The notes under the pieces were generated by a model. That model worked only from the letters and a program-made list of their open reading frames with translations. It was not told the DNA's origin and did not search any database. Positions 35,642-44,637 of a stretch of 64,000 nucleotides of DNA are shown piece after piece (position 1 is the stretch's first letter; each line of letters opens with the position of its first letter). Origin of the DNA: Clostridium formicaceticum (GTDB lineage Bacteria; Bacillota; Clostridia; Peptostreptococcales; Natronincolaceae); assembly GCF_001854185.1 (NCBI RefSeq), contig NZ_CP017603.1, positions 1,054,001 to 1,118,000 on the forward strand, given 5' to 3'. The translations under genes were made by a program, and so were the position numbers.

Positions 35642-35733
35642 GCATAACACTTCCCTATATTTTTTAATGTGTGAACTACCACCGAGACAAGCAACGGTGG
35701 CTTCATGAGAGGTTTGATATTTAAGTTTCCACC

Positions 35734-36216
35734 TCAACAGGCAACCCTTACTCTCAACGGGGAGGACACACTCCCTTTATCCCTCATAGCTTGCACTATT
35801 TCAGGAATACATTTTTCTTCTTTTCTTAATATATTTAACGAGCCATTCACGTCACTATTGACTAATCCAAAGCTTGATTTGAATAACCCTCTAACTACTC
35901 TGCGGGTCTTATTATAGTAGTTTTTATCTATTGGCTTTAAATCCAAGGCACTACAACCACTTGTATAGCTTTCTTCTTTAAATTTAACTTCAATGCCTTG
36001 TAGTTCAGCCTTGTATTTTATTAATTCAGTAAGTCTTTGTATAGGTATTTGAACAAAGGACTTATTGTAATTCATATCTTGCTTAATGCCTTTAATTTTA
36101 CCTATAACTATTTTCTTTACTTTATGTTCTATTGCTTTATCAATAATATTTTTACTTGTTTTATGAAGATAATCATTAACATAGTTATTTCTATATCTTC
36201 TTAAAGAATTAATCAT
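35734..36216 (-). CDS. C-terminal portion of an IS605-type TnpB, with its own start
   Basis: The 160-residue product corresponds to the second half of an OrfB/TnpB protein: [76 protein letters not shown]. The first RuvC aspartate and the N-terminal RNA-binding domains are absent. The usual RuvC-II glutamate position reads G (IVIGKIKG), as in TnpB branches with a rearranged active site. An unusually strong AAGGAGGTGAGAAA lies directly before the ATG, so the fragment may be expressed. Nuclease activity is unlikely. It is either debris or a co-opted fragment. Confidence 0.7.
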   Translation of the reverse strand: MINSLRRYRNNYVNDYLHKTSKNIIDKAIEHKVKKIVIGKIKGIKQDMNYNKSFVQIPIQRLTELIKYKAELQGIEVKFKEESYTSGCSALDLKPIDKNYYNKTRRVVRGLFKSSFGLVNSDVNGSLNILRKEEKCIPEIVQAMRDKGSVSSPLRVRVAC

Positions 36217-36270
36217 TTTCTCACCTCCTTAACATTTTTATCTATGTGTTTGTTTTAACATATTATTGCT

Positions 36271-36286
36271 ACATAGTCAACTATGT
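36271..36286. promoter_or_regulatory. Palindromic operator between the TnpB fragment and the RHH gene
   Basis: ACATAGT-CA-ACTATGT is a perfect 7-bp inverted repeat in the 100-bp divergent promoter region, 31 bp before the RHH start. Ribbon-helix-helix proteins bind short palindromes like this, so autoregulation is likely by inference. Confidence 0.55.
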
Positions 36287-36316
36287 GTTAAAATTAGCTT
36301 GTAGGAGGTGTTAAAA

Positions 36317-36475
36317 GTGGCAAGAAAAAATATTAATACCACAATAGACGAAGATTTATATACTGAAATTAAAATATTGGCTATCAAATTAAAAACAAAT
36401 GCTAATGACTTAATCGAAGAAGGTATGAAGTATGTCATTGAAAAACACAAAAACCAAGACGACAAGTCACAGTAG
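36317..36475 (+). CDS. Small ribbon-helix-helix (CopG/Arc-like) protein
   Basis: The 52-residue product starts at a GTG with AGGAGGTG six bases upstream. The sequence MARKNINTTIDEDLYTEIKI gives the beta-strand and first helix of an RHH fold, and LKTNANDLIEEGMKYVIEKH gives the second helix. Such proteins are dimeric repressors or antitoxins. It is divergent from the TnpB fragment and shares a palindromic operator with it; no toxin partner follows (the next frame is an IS200 TnpA tail). It may repress the transposon genes. Confidence 0.75.
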   Translation: MARKNINTTIDEDLYTEIKILAIKLKTNANDLIEEGMKYVIEKHKNQDDKSQ

Positions 36476-36489
36476 ATAGAATATCAATT

Positions 36490-36688
36490 ACCCTATCATT
36501 TTCTGTCCCAAGTATCGACACAATATTTTTAAAGACCAACTAGAATACCAGTTGTCAAAATGCTTTAAGGTGATATGTCATTGTTATGGGGTAGTGGATT
36601 ATGGAGCAGGGGATATTATATCGGTACTGCTGGAACTGTAAGTGCTGAAATAATTCAAAAGTATATTCAGAATCAGAAGTTCGTGTAG
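36490..36688 (+). pseudogene. C-terminal remnant of an IS200-type transposase TnpA
   Basis: The last 37 codons (36575-36688) read SLLWGSGLWSRGYYIGTAGT and then a C-terminal helix (SAEIIQKYIQNQ), the conserved end of HUH/Y1 IS200 transposases. The catalytic HUH and tyrosine regions are missing, and stops interrupt the preceding 80 bp. Confidence 0.75.
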
Positions 36689-36691
36689 TAT

Positions 36692-36724
36692 AAAATCAAG
36701 GTGGCATCGAACCACCTTGATTTT
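36692..36724 (+). terminator. Strong hairpin after the IS200 remnant
   Basis: AAAATCAAGGTGG and CCACCTTGATTTT form a perfect 13-bp stem with a 7-base loop, directly after the TnpA remnant stop. Confidence 0.85.
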
Positions 36725-36769
36725 ATGCCCTTTCATCCTCCGATATAAACAACGGAGGTTTTCGGGCAT
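36725..36769. repeat. Nested hairpin repeat (copy 1)
   Basis: ATGCCC...GGGCAT encloses CCTCCG...CGGAGG with loop ATATAAACAA. The architecture and loop closely resemble 55187-55228, the terminator of the ABC-transporter operon, suggesting a dispersed terminator-like repeat. Confidence 0.55.
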
Positions 36770-36829
36770 CTTTTATAAATTACTGCTGTTAATTTTTTAC
36801 ATATCAAAAACAACTTTATTTTGATTTTG

Positions 36830-36935
36830 GGGTAAAGACTCCCACCTCTAAGCGTTAGCGTAGGTGGGATTTTTAAATCAGGTGGAGTAGATTCTCCACC
36901 TGATTCCCCGATGTTTCAGCTTGCTGAAACGAACT
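36830..36935 (+). repeat. Hairpin series resembling an IS605 right end
   Basis: Three successive hairpins are seen: TCCCACCT/AGGTGGGA (36840-36869), ATCAGGTGGAG/CTCCACCTGAT (36877-36904) and GTTTCA/TGAAAC (36913-36930). Such series form the omegaRNA scaffold or right end of IS200/IS605 elements. No tnpB is attached, so this is probably a second element remnant. Confidence 0.5.
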
Positions 36936-37021
36936 CACTATCTTCTTCTTTGCTATTTTTGAAATCCTTCAACCAAGTCCATAGTTTTTCTACTTTGCAT
37001 CTGCTTATCACATCTTTAGGA

Positions 37022-37567
37022 CTACTTATACATTTCAGCCTTTTTTCTTGTTTCTCTCCAGCTAAACACTTTATAAACAACAAAGGCTATTATGACTCCA
37101 AGAATAACACCTCCCAAAATATCCGTAGGATAGTGAACCATAAGGTATATTCTAGAAAAAGCCATCAACGTAGCCAATGCTATTAATCCTATTTTAAGAA
37201 ATCTATTTTCTATTTTCTTTACAATAACGCCTGTTGCCGCAAAAGCGATCAGTGTATGTACTGAAGGAAATGAAAAAGATTGTGGTGCAGCTATGCTTAA
37301 GATAATATTGTCTAATACTAGAAAAGGCCTTGCTCTTTGAATCAGATTTTTTAAAATGACCTCTCCAACAATAAATCCTAATAGTATTGAAGAAAGACTC
37401 ATATAACCAATGTTTCTGTGCTTTTTGCTAATAATCAATCCTATAGAGATCACTAACCACAATAAACCCTTATCTCCTAACCTAGATAATATCACCATAA
37501 ATACTTGAAATGTTGGATTCTGCAAATGTTGATATACAAACTCTATAATCTTTAAATCTAGTTTCAT
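37022..37567 (-). CDS. PAP2-family membrane phosphatase
   Basis: The 181-residue protein has about five membrane helices and the three phosphatase motifs: KNLIQRARPF, a PSVHT variant of the PSGH motif, and SRIYLMVHYPTDILGG containing the catalytic histidine. The family dephosphorylates undecaprenyl pyrophosphate or phosphatidic-acid-like lipids on the outer membrane face. GGGGGA precedes ATG 37567; an in-frame TTG one codon earlier is less likely. It lies at the edge of the conserved htrA-wal block. Confidence 0.88.
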   Translation of the reverse strand: MKLDLKIIEFVYQHLQNPTFQVFMVILSRLGDKGLLWLVISIGLIISKKHRNIGYMSLSSILLGFIVGEVILKNLIQRARPFLVLDNIILSIAAPQSFSFPSVHTLIAFAATGVIVKKIENRFLKIGLIALATLMAFSRIYLMVHYPTDILGGVILGVIIAFVVYKVFSWRETRKKAEMYK

Positions 37568-37696
37568 CAAATTCCCCCTTTGCTTATCCCTAAATCTCCT
37601 TCTTTAATTTATTACAAACTATACAACAATTTTTTTCATAACAAAAAAAGCCTCTATTATTGAAACATGGTTTGTTTTAATAAAAGCTTTTTCCAT

Positions 37697-37864
37697 TTAG
37701 ACGATTAAATATTTTGGAACATGATCACAAAAATCACAGGTTTTGGGAGCAGCCCAATCTGTAAAAGACACTGCCTCCAGCTCATATAGATCTGGTGGTT
37801 GCTCATATACCTCCACAAACTCGTCTATAGCGTTATCTAAATGTTGATTGCATACAACATACAT
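37697..37864 (-). CDS. CxxH/CxxC small protein
   Basis: The 55-residue protein has two metal-ligand-like pairs, C-N-Q-H at residues 5-8 and C-D-F-C near residue 45, with an acidic, Tyr-rich centre and the end DHVPKYLIV. This matches the small CxxH/CxxC family that is commonly found near htrA, yycJ and rlmH in Firmicutes. GGAGTG precedes the ATG. Zinc binding is likely, but the function is unknown. It is too short for standard open-frame cut-offs and easily missed. Confidence 0.82.
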   Translation of the reverse strand: MYVVCNQHLDNAIDEFVEVYEQPPDLYELEAVSFTDWAAPKTCDFCDHVPKYLIV

Positions 37865-38084
37865 TTTTTTCACTCCATCTTTTCAAGTAGCTATATTGTT
37901 AAATATAGTATTTGTTTATTTTATTTAGTTCATACATTATATACCCTTTTATCCGTTGCTTAACCTTCAGTTTTACTCATTATATACCAAAATATGTATA
38001 ATTACAATGAATTTATAGCTTTTCCACGTGAAACACCCCAAGCCTAGGTTCGGATTACTATCCTCTGCTAAGATGGGGGTGCTT

Positions 38085-39311
38085 TTATAATACTACTTCT
38101 ATTTCCATTTCTCTTTCGTTTCTCACAATTTGTATTGTAGTAGCATCCCCTGGACGATAACGATAGAGTTCTCGAATTAAATGTCCCATGGTTTCTACTT
38201 TATGTTCTCCTATACCAATGACTACATCTCCTGGTCTTAAGTCATATCTTTCTGCCACAGAATTAGCTTCTATCTCCACCACATATACACCGGTCTCTAC
38301 TGCTAACCTTGTTCCAGTAAAGCCTTCAAAAGCATCAGCATTAATGCCTCGAATACCTAGAAGCACTCTTGTAAATTCACCTTTTTCTATAAATTGGTCT
38401 ACAATGGGTTTTGCTGTATTAATCGGTATGGCAAAGCCTAGACCTTCACCAGTTTGGATTTTAGCAGTGTTGATTCCAATAACCTGTCCTAGTGCATTCA
38501 ATAGGGGTCCTCCACTATTACCAGGGTTAATAGAAGCATCTGTCTGGATCAAATCTTCTATTGTCTGTCCTTGGCCTAAGGGAATACTACGATTCAATCC
38601 ACTTATGACTCCCTGTGTTAAAGTTCTTTCAAAGTTTAAACCTAGAGGATTTCCAATAGCTACTGCAATTTCCCCTACCTTTAATTCATCACTATTACCT
38701 AGTTCTGCAGGTGTTAAGTTTCCACCTTCTACTTTAATAATAGCTAAATCTAGTGTTCTTTCATACCAAAGAACCTCCGCTGGCAGTCTAGTCCCATCAT
38801 GTAAAAGTACCATTACTTCCTCTACATCCCCATCCCCCACTACATGAGAGTTGGTCAAAATATATCCTCTCGCATCTACAATAACCCCAGTACCTAAACC
38901 AGATGCTCTTCTTGTGCCAAAGAAAACATCTCTTTGTAGTGTTACTGTTGTAATACCCACCACTGAAGGCATTGCTTTTTCTGCTACTGCTGTATATACT
39001 GTAAGATCCTGCTGAGGTTCTATCGTAACATTGGGTGCTGGTAAGTTAATCGTACCCCCCTGTTGTAATATCTCCGGCAAATACATATAGGTAACCGCTA
39101 AAGAAATAGCACTCCCCAAAACAGCTCCCATCAATGCTACAATAAAATATTTTAGCTTAGAAGCTTTCTTTGGTTTAGGATATCTTGGCGGTGGGGGCGG
39201 GGCTTGTCTAAATTCTTCCTTAGGGAATACATTCGTCTTCTCTAAAAAGTCTTGATTACTTATCTCATTATTTTCATTTGATTCTTTGTGTTGATCATCA
39301 TAGAAATTCAT
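38085..39311 (-). CDS. htrA: HtrA/DegP-type membrane-anchored serine protease
   Basis: The 408-residue protein has a cytoplasmic N-terminus with a proline run (APPPPPRYPKPKK), one membrane helix (about 55-77), a trypsin-like domain with catalytic H156 (LTNSHVVG), D188 (LDLAIIKV) and S266 (NPGNSGGPL), and one C-terminal PDZ domain (about 310-405). It degrades or refolds misfolded proteins at the cell surface. Position after yycJ in the wal locus is the conserved Firmicute arrangement; the gap to yycJ is 12 bp, so they are co-transcribed. Confidence 0.95.
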   Translation of the reverse strand: MNFYDDQHKESNENNEISNQDFLEKTNVFPKEEFRQAPPPPPRYPKPKKASKLKYFIVALMGAVLGSAISLAVTYMYLPEILQQGGTINLPAPNVTIEPQQDLTVYTAVAEKAMPSVVGITTVTLQRDVFFGTRRASGLGTGVIVDARGYILTNSHVVGDGDVEEVMVLLHDGTRLPAEVLWYERTLDLAIIKVEGGNLTPAELGNSDELKVGEIAVAIGNPLGLNFERTLTQGVISGLNRSIPLGQGQTIEDLIQTDASINPGNSGGPLLNALGQVIGINTAKIQTGEGLGFAIPINTAKPIVDQFIEKGEFTRVLLGIRGINADAFEGFTGTRLAVETGVYVVEIEANSVAERYDLRPGDVVIGIGEHKVETMGHLIRELYRYRPGDATTIQIVRNEREMEIEVVL

Positions 39312-39323
39312 TAATCTCCCTCC

Positions 39324-40124
39324 TTATCCTCCAAAAGCATAAACACCACTTATTTTATCTCTATGGGCTAAATCTATACAAATATCTTCCCCCATATTAA
39401 TTCTATGACTTTCTAGTATATTTTTTATCGTTACCATTGCTAGCTCAGGGAAGTTATTTTCTTTGCTCAGATGGGCCAACAAAACAGTTTTTACATTCTT
39501 TTTTACTAGGTCTACAATAGCGTTTCCTGCCGCCTCATTAGACAAGTGTCCAATATCCGATAATATTCTTCGTTTTAAGTAATAAGGATACTTTCCTGCC
39601 TTCAACATATCCTCATCATGATTAGCCTCCAACACTACCAAATGAGAATCCTTTATTTTATCTATTATACCCTTATTTATAAAACCTAAATCAGTAGCAA
39701 CACTGATCTTTGCATGGTCGCTTTCCAAAGTAAAGCCTACTGGTTCTGCTGCATCATGAGAAATACTATAAGCTAAAATCCTTAAGCTTCCTATACAAAA
39801 CGTCTCTTCTGTTTGGAAAACTTTTATGTTTTCTGCTACAATGTTTCCTATTTTCCCCTCCATAGCTTTCCAAGTGGCCTCGTTAGCATAAATAGGAAGA
39901 TTAAACCTTCTAGACAATATCCCTACCCCACAAATATGATCATTATGTTCATGACTTACTAAAATCCCTGTTAACTTTTTTGGATCAAAACCAGTTTCCT
40001 GTAACCGACTTTGAATTTGCTTTCCACTTAGTCCTGCATCTATCAACAGATAGTCTTCCCCATTTGTAAAGAAGTGACAATTTCCGCTACTTCCACTTGC
40101 TAACGAACAAAAATGAGTTTTCAT
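39324..40124 (-). CDS. yycJ: Metallo-beta-lactamase-fold hydrolase YycJ/WalJ
   Basis: The start at 40124 (GGAGG upstream) gives 266 residues beginning MKTHFCSLASGSSGNCHFF, the family N-terminus. Metal ligands are in SHEHNDHICGVG (HxHxDH), YSISHDAAEPVGF, and a late HLSNEAAG/LLAHLSKENN pair. YycJ is a putative 5'-3' exonuclease or ribonuclease of the wal operon, linked to coordination of cell division and wall synthesis. It lies between murA and htrA, with a hairpin before it that may reduce transcription from murA. Confidence 0.92.
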   Translation of the reverse strand: MKTHFCSLASGSSGNCHFFTNGEDYLLIDAGLSGKQIQSRLQETGFDPKKLTGILVSHEHNDHICGVGILSRRFNLPIYANEATWKAMEGKIGNIVAENIKVFQTEETFCIGSLRILAYSISHDAAEPVGFTLESDHAKISVATDLGFINKGIIDKIKDSHLVVLEANHDEDMLKAGKYPYYLKRRILSDIGHLSNEAAGNAIVDLVKKNVKTVLLAHLSKENNFPELAMVTIKNILESHRINMGEDICIDLAHRDKISGVYAFGG

Positions 40125-40141
40125 AAAAATGCCTCCAACGC

Positions 40142-40166
40142 AATACACACCTAAAAGGTGTGTATT
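40142..40166 (-). terminator. Hairpin at the murA stop
   Basis: AATACACACCT and AGGTGTGTATT form a perfect 11-bp stem with loop AAA, touching the murA stop codon and upstream of yycJ. Intercistronic attenuation is plausible. Confidence 0.6.
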
Positions 40167-41418
40167 AATATGTCTTGCTTATTTTAGCGCCCAATGTTGT
40201 AAATTTCTCGCAAATTTGATCATACCCTCTGTAGATATAATGAACATTTTCAATTTCTGTCTCACCCTCTGCCATTAAGGCTGCTACGATCAAAGCTGCT
40301 CCAGCCCTTAAGTCGGAAGCTGCAACCTTTGCTCCCATCAATTTTTTTACGCCCTGAATAATCGCCACTCTTCCTTCAACCTTTATATTCGCTCCCATTC
40401 TTTTTAATTCGTCCACATGCTTAAATCTTCCTTCAAAAATGGTTTCTGTTATAACACCTGTACCTTTTGCAATTGTTAGCAAACTGCTCATAGGCTGTTG
40501 TAAATCTGTAGGAAATCCAGGATAAACCAATGTTTTTATATTAACATTTTTTAAAGGGTGCATTGCTCTGACACGAAGAGATTCTCCGTTTTCTATTACC
40601 TCTACTCCCATCTCCCTCAGTTTTGCAGTAATGGCTTCCAAATGTTTAGGAATAACGTTATTTATCAACACGTCTCCTCCCGTAGCAGCAGCAGCAATCA
40701 TATAGGTCCCTGCTTCTATCTGATCCGGTATAACACTATGCTGGCAACCTCCTAGCCTTTTTACACCTTGTATTTTAATTGTATCGGTACCAGCCCCTCG
40801 AACCTTTGCTCCCATACAATTTAAAAAATTGGCAACATCTACTATGTGCGGTTCCTTTGCAGCATTCTCAATAACCGTCACACCCTCTGCCATGGTAGCT
40901 GCTAACATAATATTAATAGTAGCGCCAACACTAGCCACGTCTAAATAAATCTCTGCTCCTACTAGCTTTTCAGCTTCTACAGAAATAATGCCGTGCTCAA
41001 TATGAACCTTCGCTCCCATTGCTTCAAATCCTTTAACATGTTGATCTATAGGCCTGTTACCTATACAACACCCTCCTGGGTATACGACTCTTGCTTTTTT
41101 AAAACGCCCCAAAGCAGCTCCTAAAAAGTAGTAAGACGCCCTTAAATCTTTGGCGGATTCATAGTCTATAAAACAGTTACTTACTTCTCTAGTATCAATT
41201 TCTAAAGTTCTTGGCTCTTTTTTTACAACTTTTGCTCCTAAATCTACTAGCAGTTTCGACAATATCTCGACATCACTAATGTTTGGCAGGTTTTCTATAG
41301 TACAAACATCCGCCGCTAATACTGTTGCAGGTATAATTGCTACTGCTGCATTTTTAAAACCACTAACTTCAACTTTTCCCTGTAGTTTCTTCCCGCCTTC
41401 AATGATTAATTTTTCCAT
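40165..41418 (-). CDS. murA: UDP-N-acetylglucosamine 1-carboxyvinyltransferase MurA
   Basis: The 417-residue protein is of full EPSP-synthase-like length. K22 in SGFKNAAVA and the active-site cysteine C117 in [13 protein letters not shown] are present, so it should be fosfomycin-sensitive rather than the Asp variant. Other motifs include [17 protein letters not shown] and [11 protein letters not shown]. MurA adds enolpyruvate to UDP-GlcNAc in the first committed step of peptidoglycan synthesis. Its insertion between yycI and yycJ places wall synthesis within the WalRK locus; clostridia often carry two murA copies. Confidence 0.95.
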   Translation of the reverse strand: MEKLIIEGGKKLQGKVEVSGFKNAAVAIIPATVLAADVCTIENLPNISDVEILSKLLVDLGAKVVKKEPRTLEIDTREVSNCFIDYESAKDLRASYYFLGAALGRFKKARVVYPGGCCIGNRPIDQHVKGFEAMGAKVHIEHGIISVEAEKLVGAEIYLDVASVGATINIMLAATMAEGVTVIENAAKEPHIVDVANFLNCMGAKVRGAGTDTIKIQGVKRLGGCQHSVIPDQIEAGTYMIAAAATGGDVLINNVIPKHLEAITAKLREMGVEVIENGESLRVRAMHPLKNVNIKTLVYPGFPTDLQQPMSSLLTIAKGTGVITETIFEGRFKHVDELKRMGANIKVEGRVAIIQGVKKLMGAKVAASDLRAGAALIVAALMAEGETEIENVHYIYRGYDQICEKFTTLGAKISKTY

Positions 41419-41686
41419 AGAGCTTCTGACAAACGTCAGTGGTCACCACCTTCTAAGTATATTTTAACTACTTATTCTATCTCATTCAATAAATTTTGTT
41501 ATTTTCTTGTCTTATAAAGCCAAAATATTTTCAACTGTTATCCATTATAGCATTCTTAGAGGAATTTGATAAGAACCTTTACTATGGAAAATATAGTTAA
41601 TGGCCTTATCAACAAAAAAGCAGAAAAAGCACTAATAATACCTTTTCTACCTTTTTTATAAAAACCCTTTATTTTTTTGTTTAATT
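41419..41686. other. Promoter region of murA
   Basis: About 270 bp separate yycI from murA. Poly-A/T tracts are present but no perfect hairpin. It presumably holds the murA promoter. Confidence 0.4.
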
Positions 41687-42562
41687 TTAATCTTTTAAAG
41701 CGTCTACATAATAGGTTTTTCCATTATCTAGCACAATTTTCCACGCTGGGAAAGCCGTTCCAGATATAATGGTATCCCATGTAGCAAAGTTGAAATCTGC
41801 AGGGTTAAAATAGTATCCTATTTCCATTTCTTTTACTGTGATATTTTTATCATATACATTATCCTGTAAAATTTCATTCATTTTTCTTAGAAGAGCTTCT
41901 GTTGCTGGTATCACTCTTTTCTTTTGACCATAAACATTTTCTTGCTCCAGCAGCATAGCTTCTATTCCTACAACTTCTTTATGCCTAACATAAACATGAA
42001 TATAACTTTCACCTAAAAACCTATTTTTATAGGTTTGATGATATACTAGTTTATATAGGGGCATCTCTCCAAAATCTTCAACAACACCAAAGTATATCTG
42101 TTTTAATACTAAACCATGCTGAAGAAAGTTGTGCTGTTGGAGAAATTGATTGCTTATGTCAATAGCCGCTTCTTCGGCAAGGGCATAGTTTTCTTCTTCA
42201 ACAACATTTTTATAAATAAACTTTTTGTTGCTAATAATTTGCAGTTGTTTATTCCCTGCTCTATAGATATTTTCCTCCAGCACCTCGAAGTTTTCCCCTA
42301 GAAAGTTTTTAGCTAATTCATAAGGATCAAAAACTTTATATTTTACCATCAACACCGGTAGTGAAATAATTTCTCTAGGAATTTCTATAGCCAACTTTAA
42401 TCCGTTGTCTACTAAATAACTTTCTGCATTTTTTATGTAGGTATCACTGATGATCTGAAGGTCCCCTTTATTAAACATATCTTTTTGTATATGATAAACA
42501 AGGAAGATATTTGTTAAAATAAAGGCAACAATCAATGCATTTTTTGCCTTTGACCAGTCCAT
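41687..42562 (-). CDS. yycI: WalRK regulatory membrane protein YycI-like
   Basis: The 291-residue protein starts with a short cytoplasmic MDWSKAKNAL, one membrane helix (ALIVAFILTNIFLVYHI) and an extracytoplasmic domain ending in the YycI-type repeat (YYFNPADFNF, then GTAFPAWKIVLDNGKTYYVD). The MDWSKAK(N/T) start and position after yycH are diagnostic. YycI and YycH form a membrane complex that modulates the WalK sensor. The 15-bp spacing to yycH indicates co-transcription. Confidence 0.9.
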   Translation of the reverse strand: MDWSKAKNALIVAFILTNIFLVYHIQKDMFNKGDLQIISDTYIKNAESYLVDNGLKLAIEIPREIISLPVLMVKYKVFDPYELAKNFLGENFEVLEENIYRAGNKQLQIISNKKFIYKNVVEEENYALAEEAAIDISNQFLQQHNFLQHGLVLKQIYFGVVEDFGEMPLYKLVYHQTYKNRFLGESYIHVYVRHKEVVGIEAMLLEQENVYGQKKRVIPATEALLRKMNEILQDNVYDKNITVKEMEIGYYFNPADFNFATWDTIISGTAFPAWKIVLDNGKTYYVDALKD

Positions 42563-42577
42563 AATATTTCACCGCCG

Positions 42578-43993
42578 TTAATTTACAAGGCCACTATATA
42601 GTAATTCACCGTCATAAGTATTAAAGTAGTATTCTCTTTCAGCTATTTTGATTCTCCACGCAGGTTCCAATAATTGATTTCTATTGTTTTCTACCGTATC
42701 ATAGTAAAGAATCTCAACTTTTGTGATATTTCTCTCTATGTAGCTCAGTATTTCCTTATCATCCCTTTGTTCTTCTATATTATTATCCTTTAAATAATTG
42801 TTCTTTAATAAATCAATATGTTCTTCAATAATCTGTTGAGGTAATAATACGTTACCCTTTATTGGAGCGTCGGGAAAATTCATCTTTCTTCTGATAAAAG
42901 TTCGATAATACCTTACTTTATTACCATAAACCTCTACTTCTATGGGATGTACTATATTATTACTATGAAAGGCAACTGGCAATCCATTCATCCTATAACC
43001 AAACCCAAGGTAATACCCTTTGTTGTCTTGCCTAATTTCTTTCAGATATGCCCCCTCTGGAAAGTCTCTCTCCTGTTGCAATATAAACTCAATAGCAGTA
43101 TCCAAAGCGGTCATCACGTTACTGCTAGAGATAGAACCTATTTCTTCACTATACTCTAGTCGACCTCTACTATTAATTCGAACACCCTTCTCTCCATATC
43201 CATACATAAATACAATGGCCCCGCTGGTTTCTTTTATGGTTTTGACAAAATCTAGATTGTCATCAAAAAAGCTCTTCACCTTTTCAGTAATCATGGTTTC
43301 ATTCGTGACATCTATTTGGCTTTCTACAAAAATTTCAGGGATAGGATTCTCGTAGCTCAGAGGCATCAAGGTAGGGTTTTCTACATCAATAAATAGAGGA
43401 TAATATCTTATATAATTCATGCTTTGGAGTTCATCTAAAAAATTAAATAGTTGTCTACTTTCCTGATAGGCTTGTGTTCTAACCTCAAAAACATTGTTAT
43501 CCTTACCAATTATATAAATAACGCCTCTGTTCAAACTAGGTATTAAAATTTTTCTAATTTCCTTAATACCATTAACAATTTTATTATCTACTGTATCAAA
43601 AATAGAAGCCACTAAAACGGAAGGTATATTTTTTCCAAACTCCAATTCTACAGACTTCAGTCTGCTATTTTCTTTGTATTTTTCTAAAGTGATAGGAATC
43701 ACTTCTACCTCTTCCGTGAAGTACTGAGACAAAATATTTTTACTAGCTTCCCAAATCTTTTCTATATCAGAAGAGATCGTGGTATAATAGCTATTTCCAA
43801 AACTAACTTCAGCTCTTTCTGGTACAATTAGCTGGTTGCGGGTTTCTATGATTTTTGCTGTTTGTTGTTCTTTAAATGAAGCTTCTGATTGTAGTATTTT
43901 TATAGGAGAATAAAACCATATTTTTTGAGTGAATACAATGCTCATTATAATCAACATGGCTAATATAAGGGTTTTTGTTTGTTCCCTATTCAT
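42578..43993 (-). CDS. yycH: WalRK regulatory membrane protein YycH-like
   Basis: The start at 43993 has GGAGTG upstream and gives about 471 residues: a short cytoplasmic N-terminus, one membrane helix (LILAMLIIMSIVFTQKIWF) and a large extracytoplasmic domain. Domain features include a RLEYSEEIGSISSSNVMTAL segment and a C-terminal PAWRIKIAEREYYFNTYDGE that echoes the end of YycI. Together with YycI it controls WalK activity. The order walR-walK-(small protein)-yycH-yycI is conserved apart from the inserted secreted protein. Confidence 0.9.
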   Translation of the reverse strand: MNREQTKTLILAMLIIMSIVFTQKIWFYSPIKILQSEASFKEQQTAKIIETRNQLIVPERAEVSFGNSYYTTISSDIEKIWEASKNILSQYFTEEVEVIPITLEKYKENSRLKSVELEFGKNIPSVLVASIFDTVDNKIVNGIKEIRKILIPSLNRGVIYIIGKDNNVFEVRTQAYQESRQLFNFLDELQSMNYIRYYPLFIDVENPTLMPLSYENPIPEIFVESQIDVTNETMITEKVKSFFDDNLDFVKTIKETSGAIVFMYGYGEKGVRINSRGRLEYSEEIGSISSSNVMTALDTAIEFILQQERDFPEGAYLKEIRQDNKGYYLGFGYRMNGLPVAFHSNNIVHPIEVEVYGNKVRYYRTFIRRKMNFPDAPIKGNVLLPQQIIEEHIDLLKNNYLKDNNIEEQRDDKEILSYIERNITKVEILYYDTVENNRNQLLEPAWRIKIAEREYYFNTYDGELLYSGLVN

Positions 43994-44013
43994 TATAATC
44001 ACTCCAAAAACCA

Positions 44014-44523
44014 TTACTCATTTTCTGTATTCACAATACTCTTTAATCTCTCAGTAGAAGATGTGCTAGCAATACTTTCTTCTACTTGTTTTTTTACATC
44101 ATTCATATCCTTTACCTCTACGGTACGACTTATAGTATCTTCGCCACCATCTTTGTAAACTGCAGTAAAGTCTATTTTATTTAGTCCTTTTCTCAGTTCC
44201 ACTTCTGCCCAACCCCTTTGCAAAGCACCTATTTTTACTTCAATAGGATCATAAGCAGCAACGTAATTTTGCTTGCTAGTGGCTACACTAGCATTGTAGT
44301 ATACGTCTATTGTTACAGTTGTACCTTCAGGAGCAGTAAAGGATAAAACCATATTTTTATCACTGGTCACAACAGCTCTATTAGGCGTTAAGACTTTTAA
44401 GGTTTCTTGCTCTACTTTTGTCTCCTGTGTAGTTGATGCATCTGTAGGATTACCATAAACTACGGCACCAGATCCACCAATTATTAAAAGTACCACTGTA
44501 CTGATGAGTAACTTTTTTATCAT
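44014..44523 (-). CDS. Secreted protein of unknown function inserted in the wal operon
   Basis: The start at 44523 (AGGAGGTG upstream) gives about 169 residues with a clear signal peptide (MIKKLLISTVVLLIIGGSGA). The mature part is a single beta-rich domain (VVTSDKNMVLSFTAPEGTTV, then LRKGLNKIDFTAVYKDGGED), similar in feel to Ig-like folds, and an acidic C-terminal tail. It sits between walK and yycH, 20 bp from the yycH start. No family is recognised. A role in sensing by WalK, or at the wall, is inferred only from position. Confidence 0.75.
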   Translation of the reverse strand: MIKKLLISTVVLLIIGGSGAVVYGNPTDASTTQETKVEQETLKVLTPNRAVVTSDKNMVLSFTAPEGTTVTIDVYYNASVATSKQNYVAAYDPIEVKIGALQRGWAEVELRKGLNKIDFTAVYKDGGEDTISRTVEVKDMNDVKKQVEESIASTSSTERLKSIVNTENE

Positions 44524-44637
44524 ATGGACACCTCCTGTCAAGCAGCTAAATGTGTTCATAATTATTATACAAAATTTATATTACAATCATATTACATGGA
44601 AATTAAAAATAAATTACATATTTTTTCCTAAGCAGGC

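Larger units (their letters stand above)
35655..36690. mobile_element. Decayed IS200/IS605-type element with a small regulator gene
   Basis: The region contains, in order, a right-end-like hairpin (CCACCG/CGGTGG at 35679-35701, part of the expected omegaRNA), the C-terminal portion of a tnpB gene, a ribbon-helix-helix gene on the opposite strand, and the C-terminal end of an IS200 TnpA. The divergent tnpA/tnpB layout is that of IS605. Left and right ends were not fixed exactly. Confidence 0.6.

Noticed and set aside
38188-38847. 219-codon plus-strand frame
   Set aside because: Antisense to the protease domain of htrA, which has all catalytic motifs.
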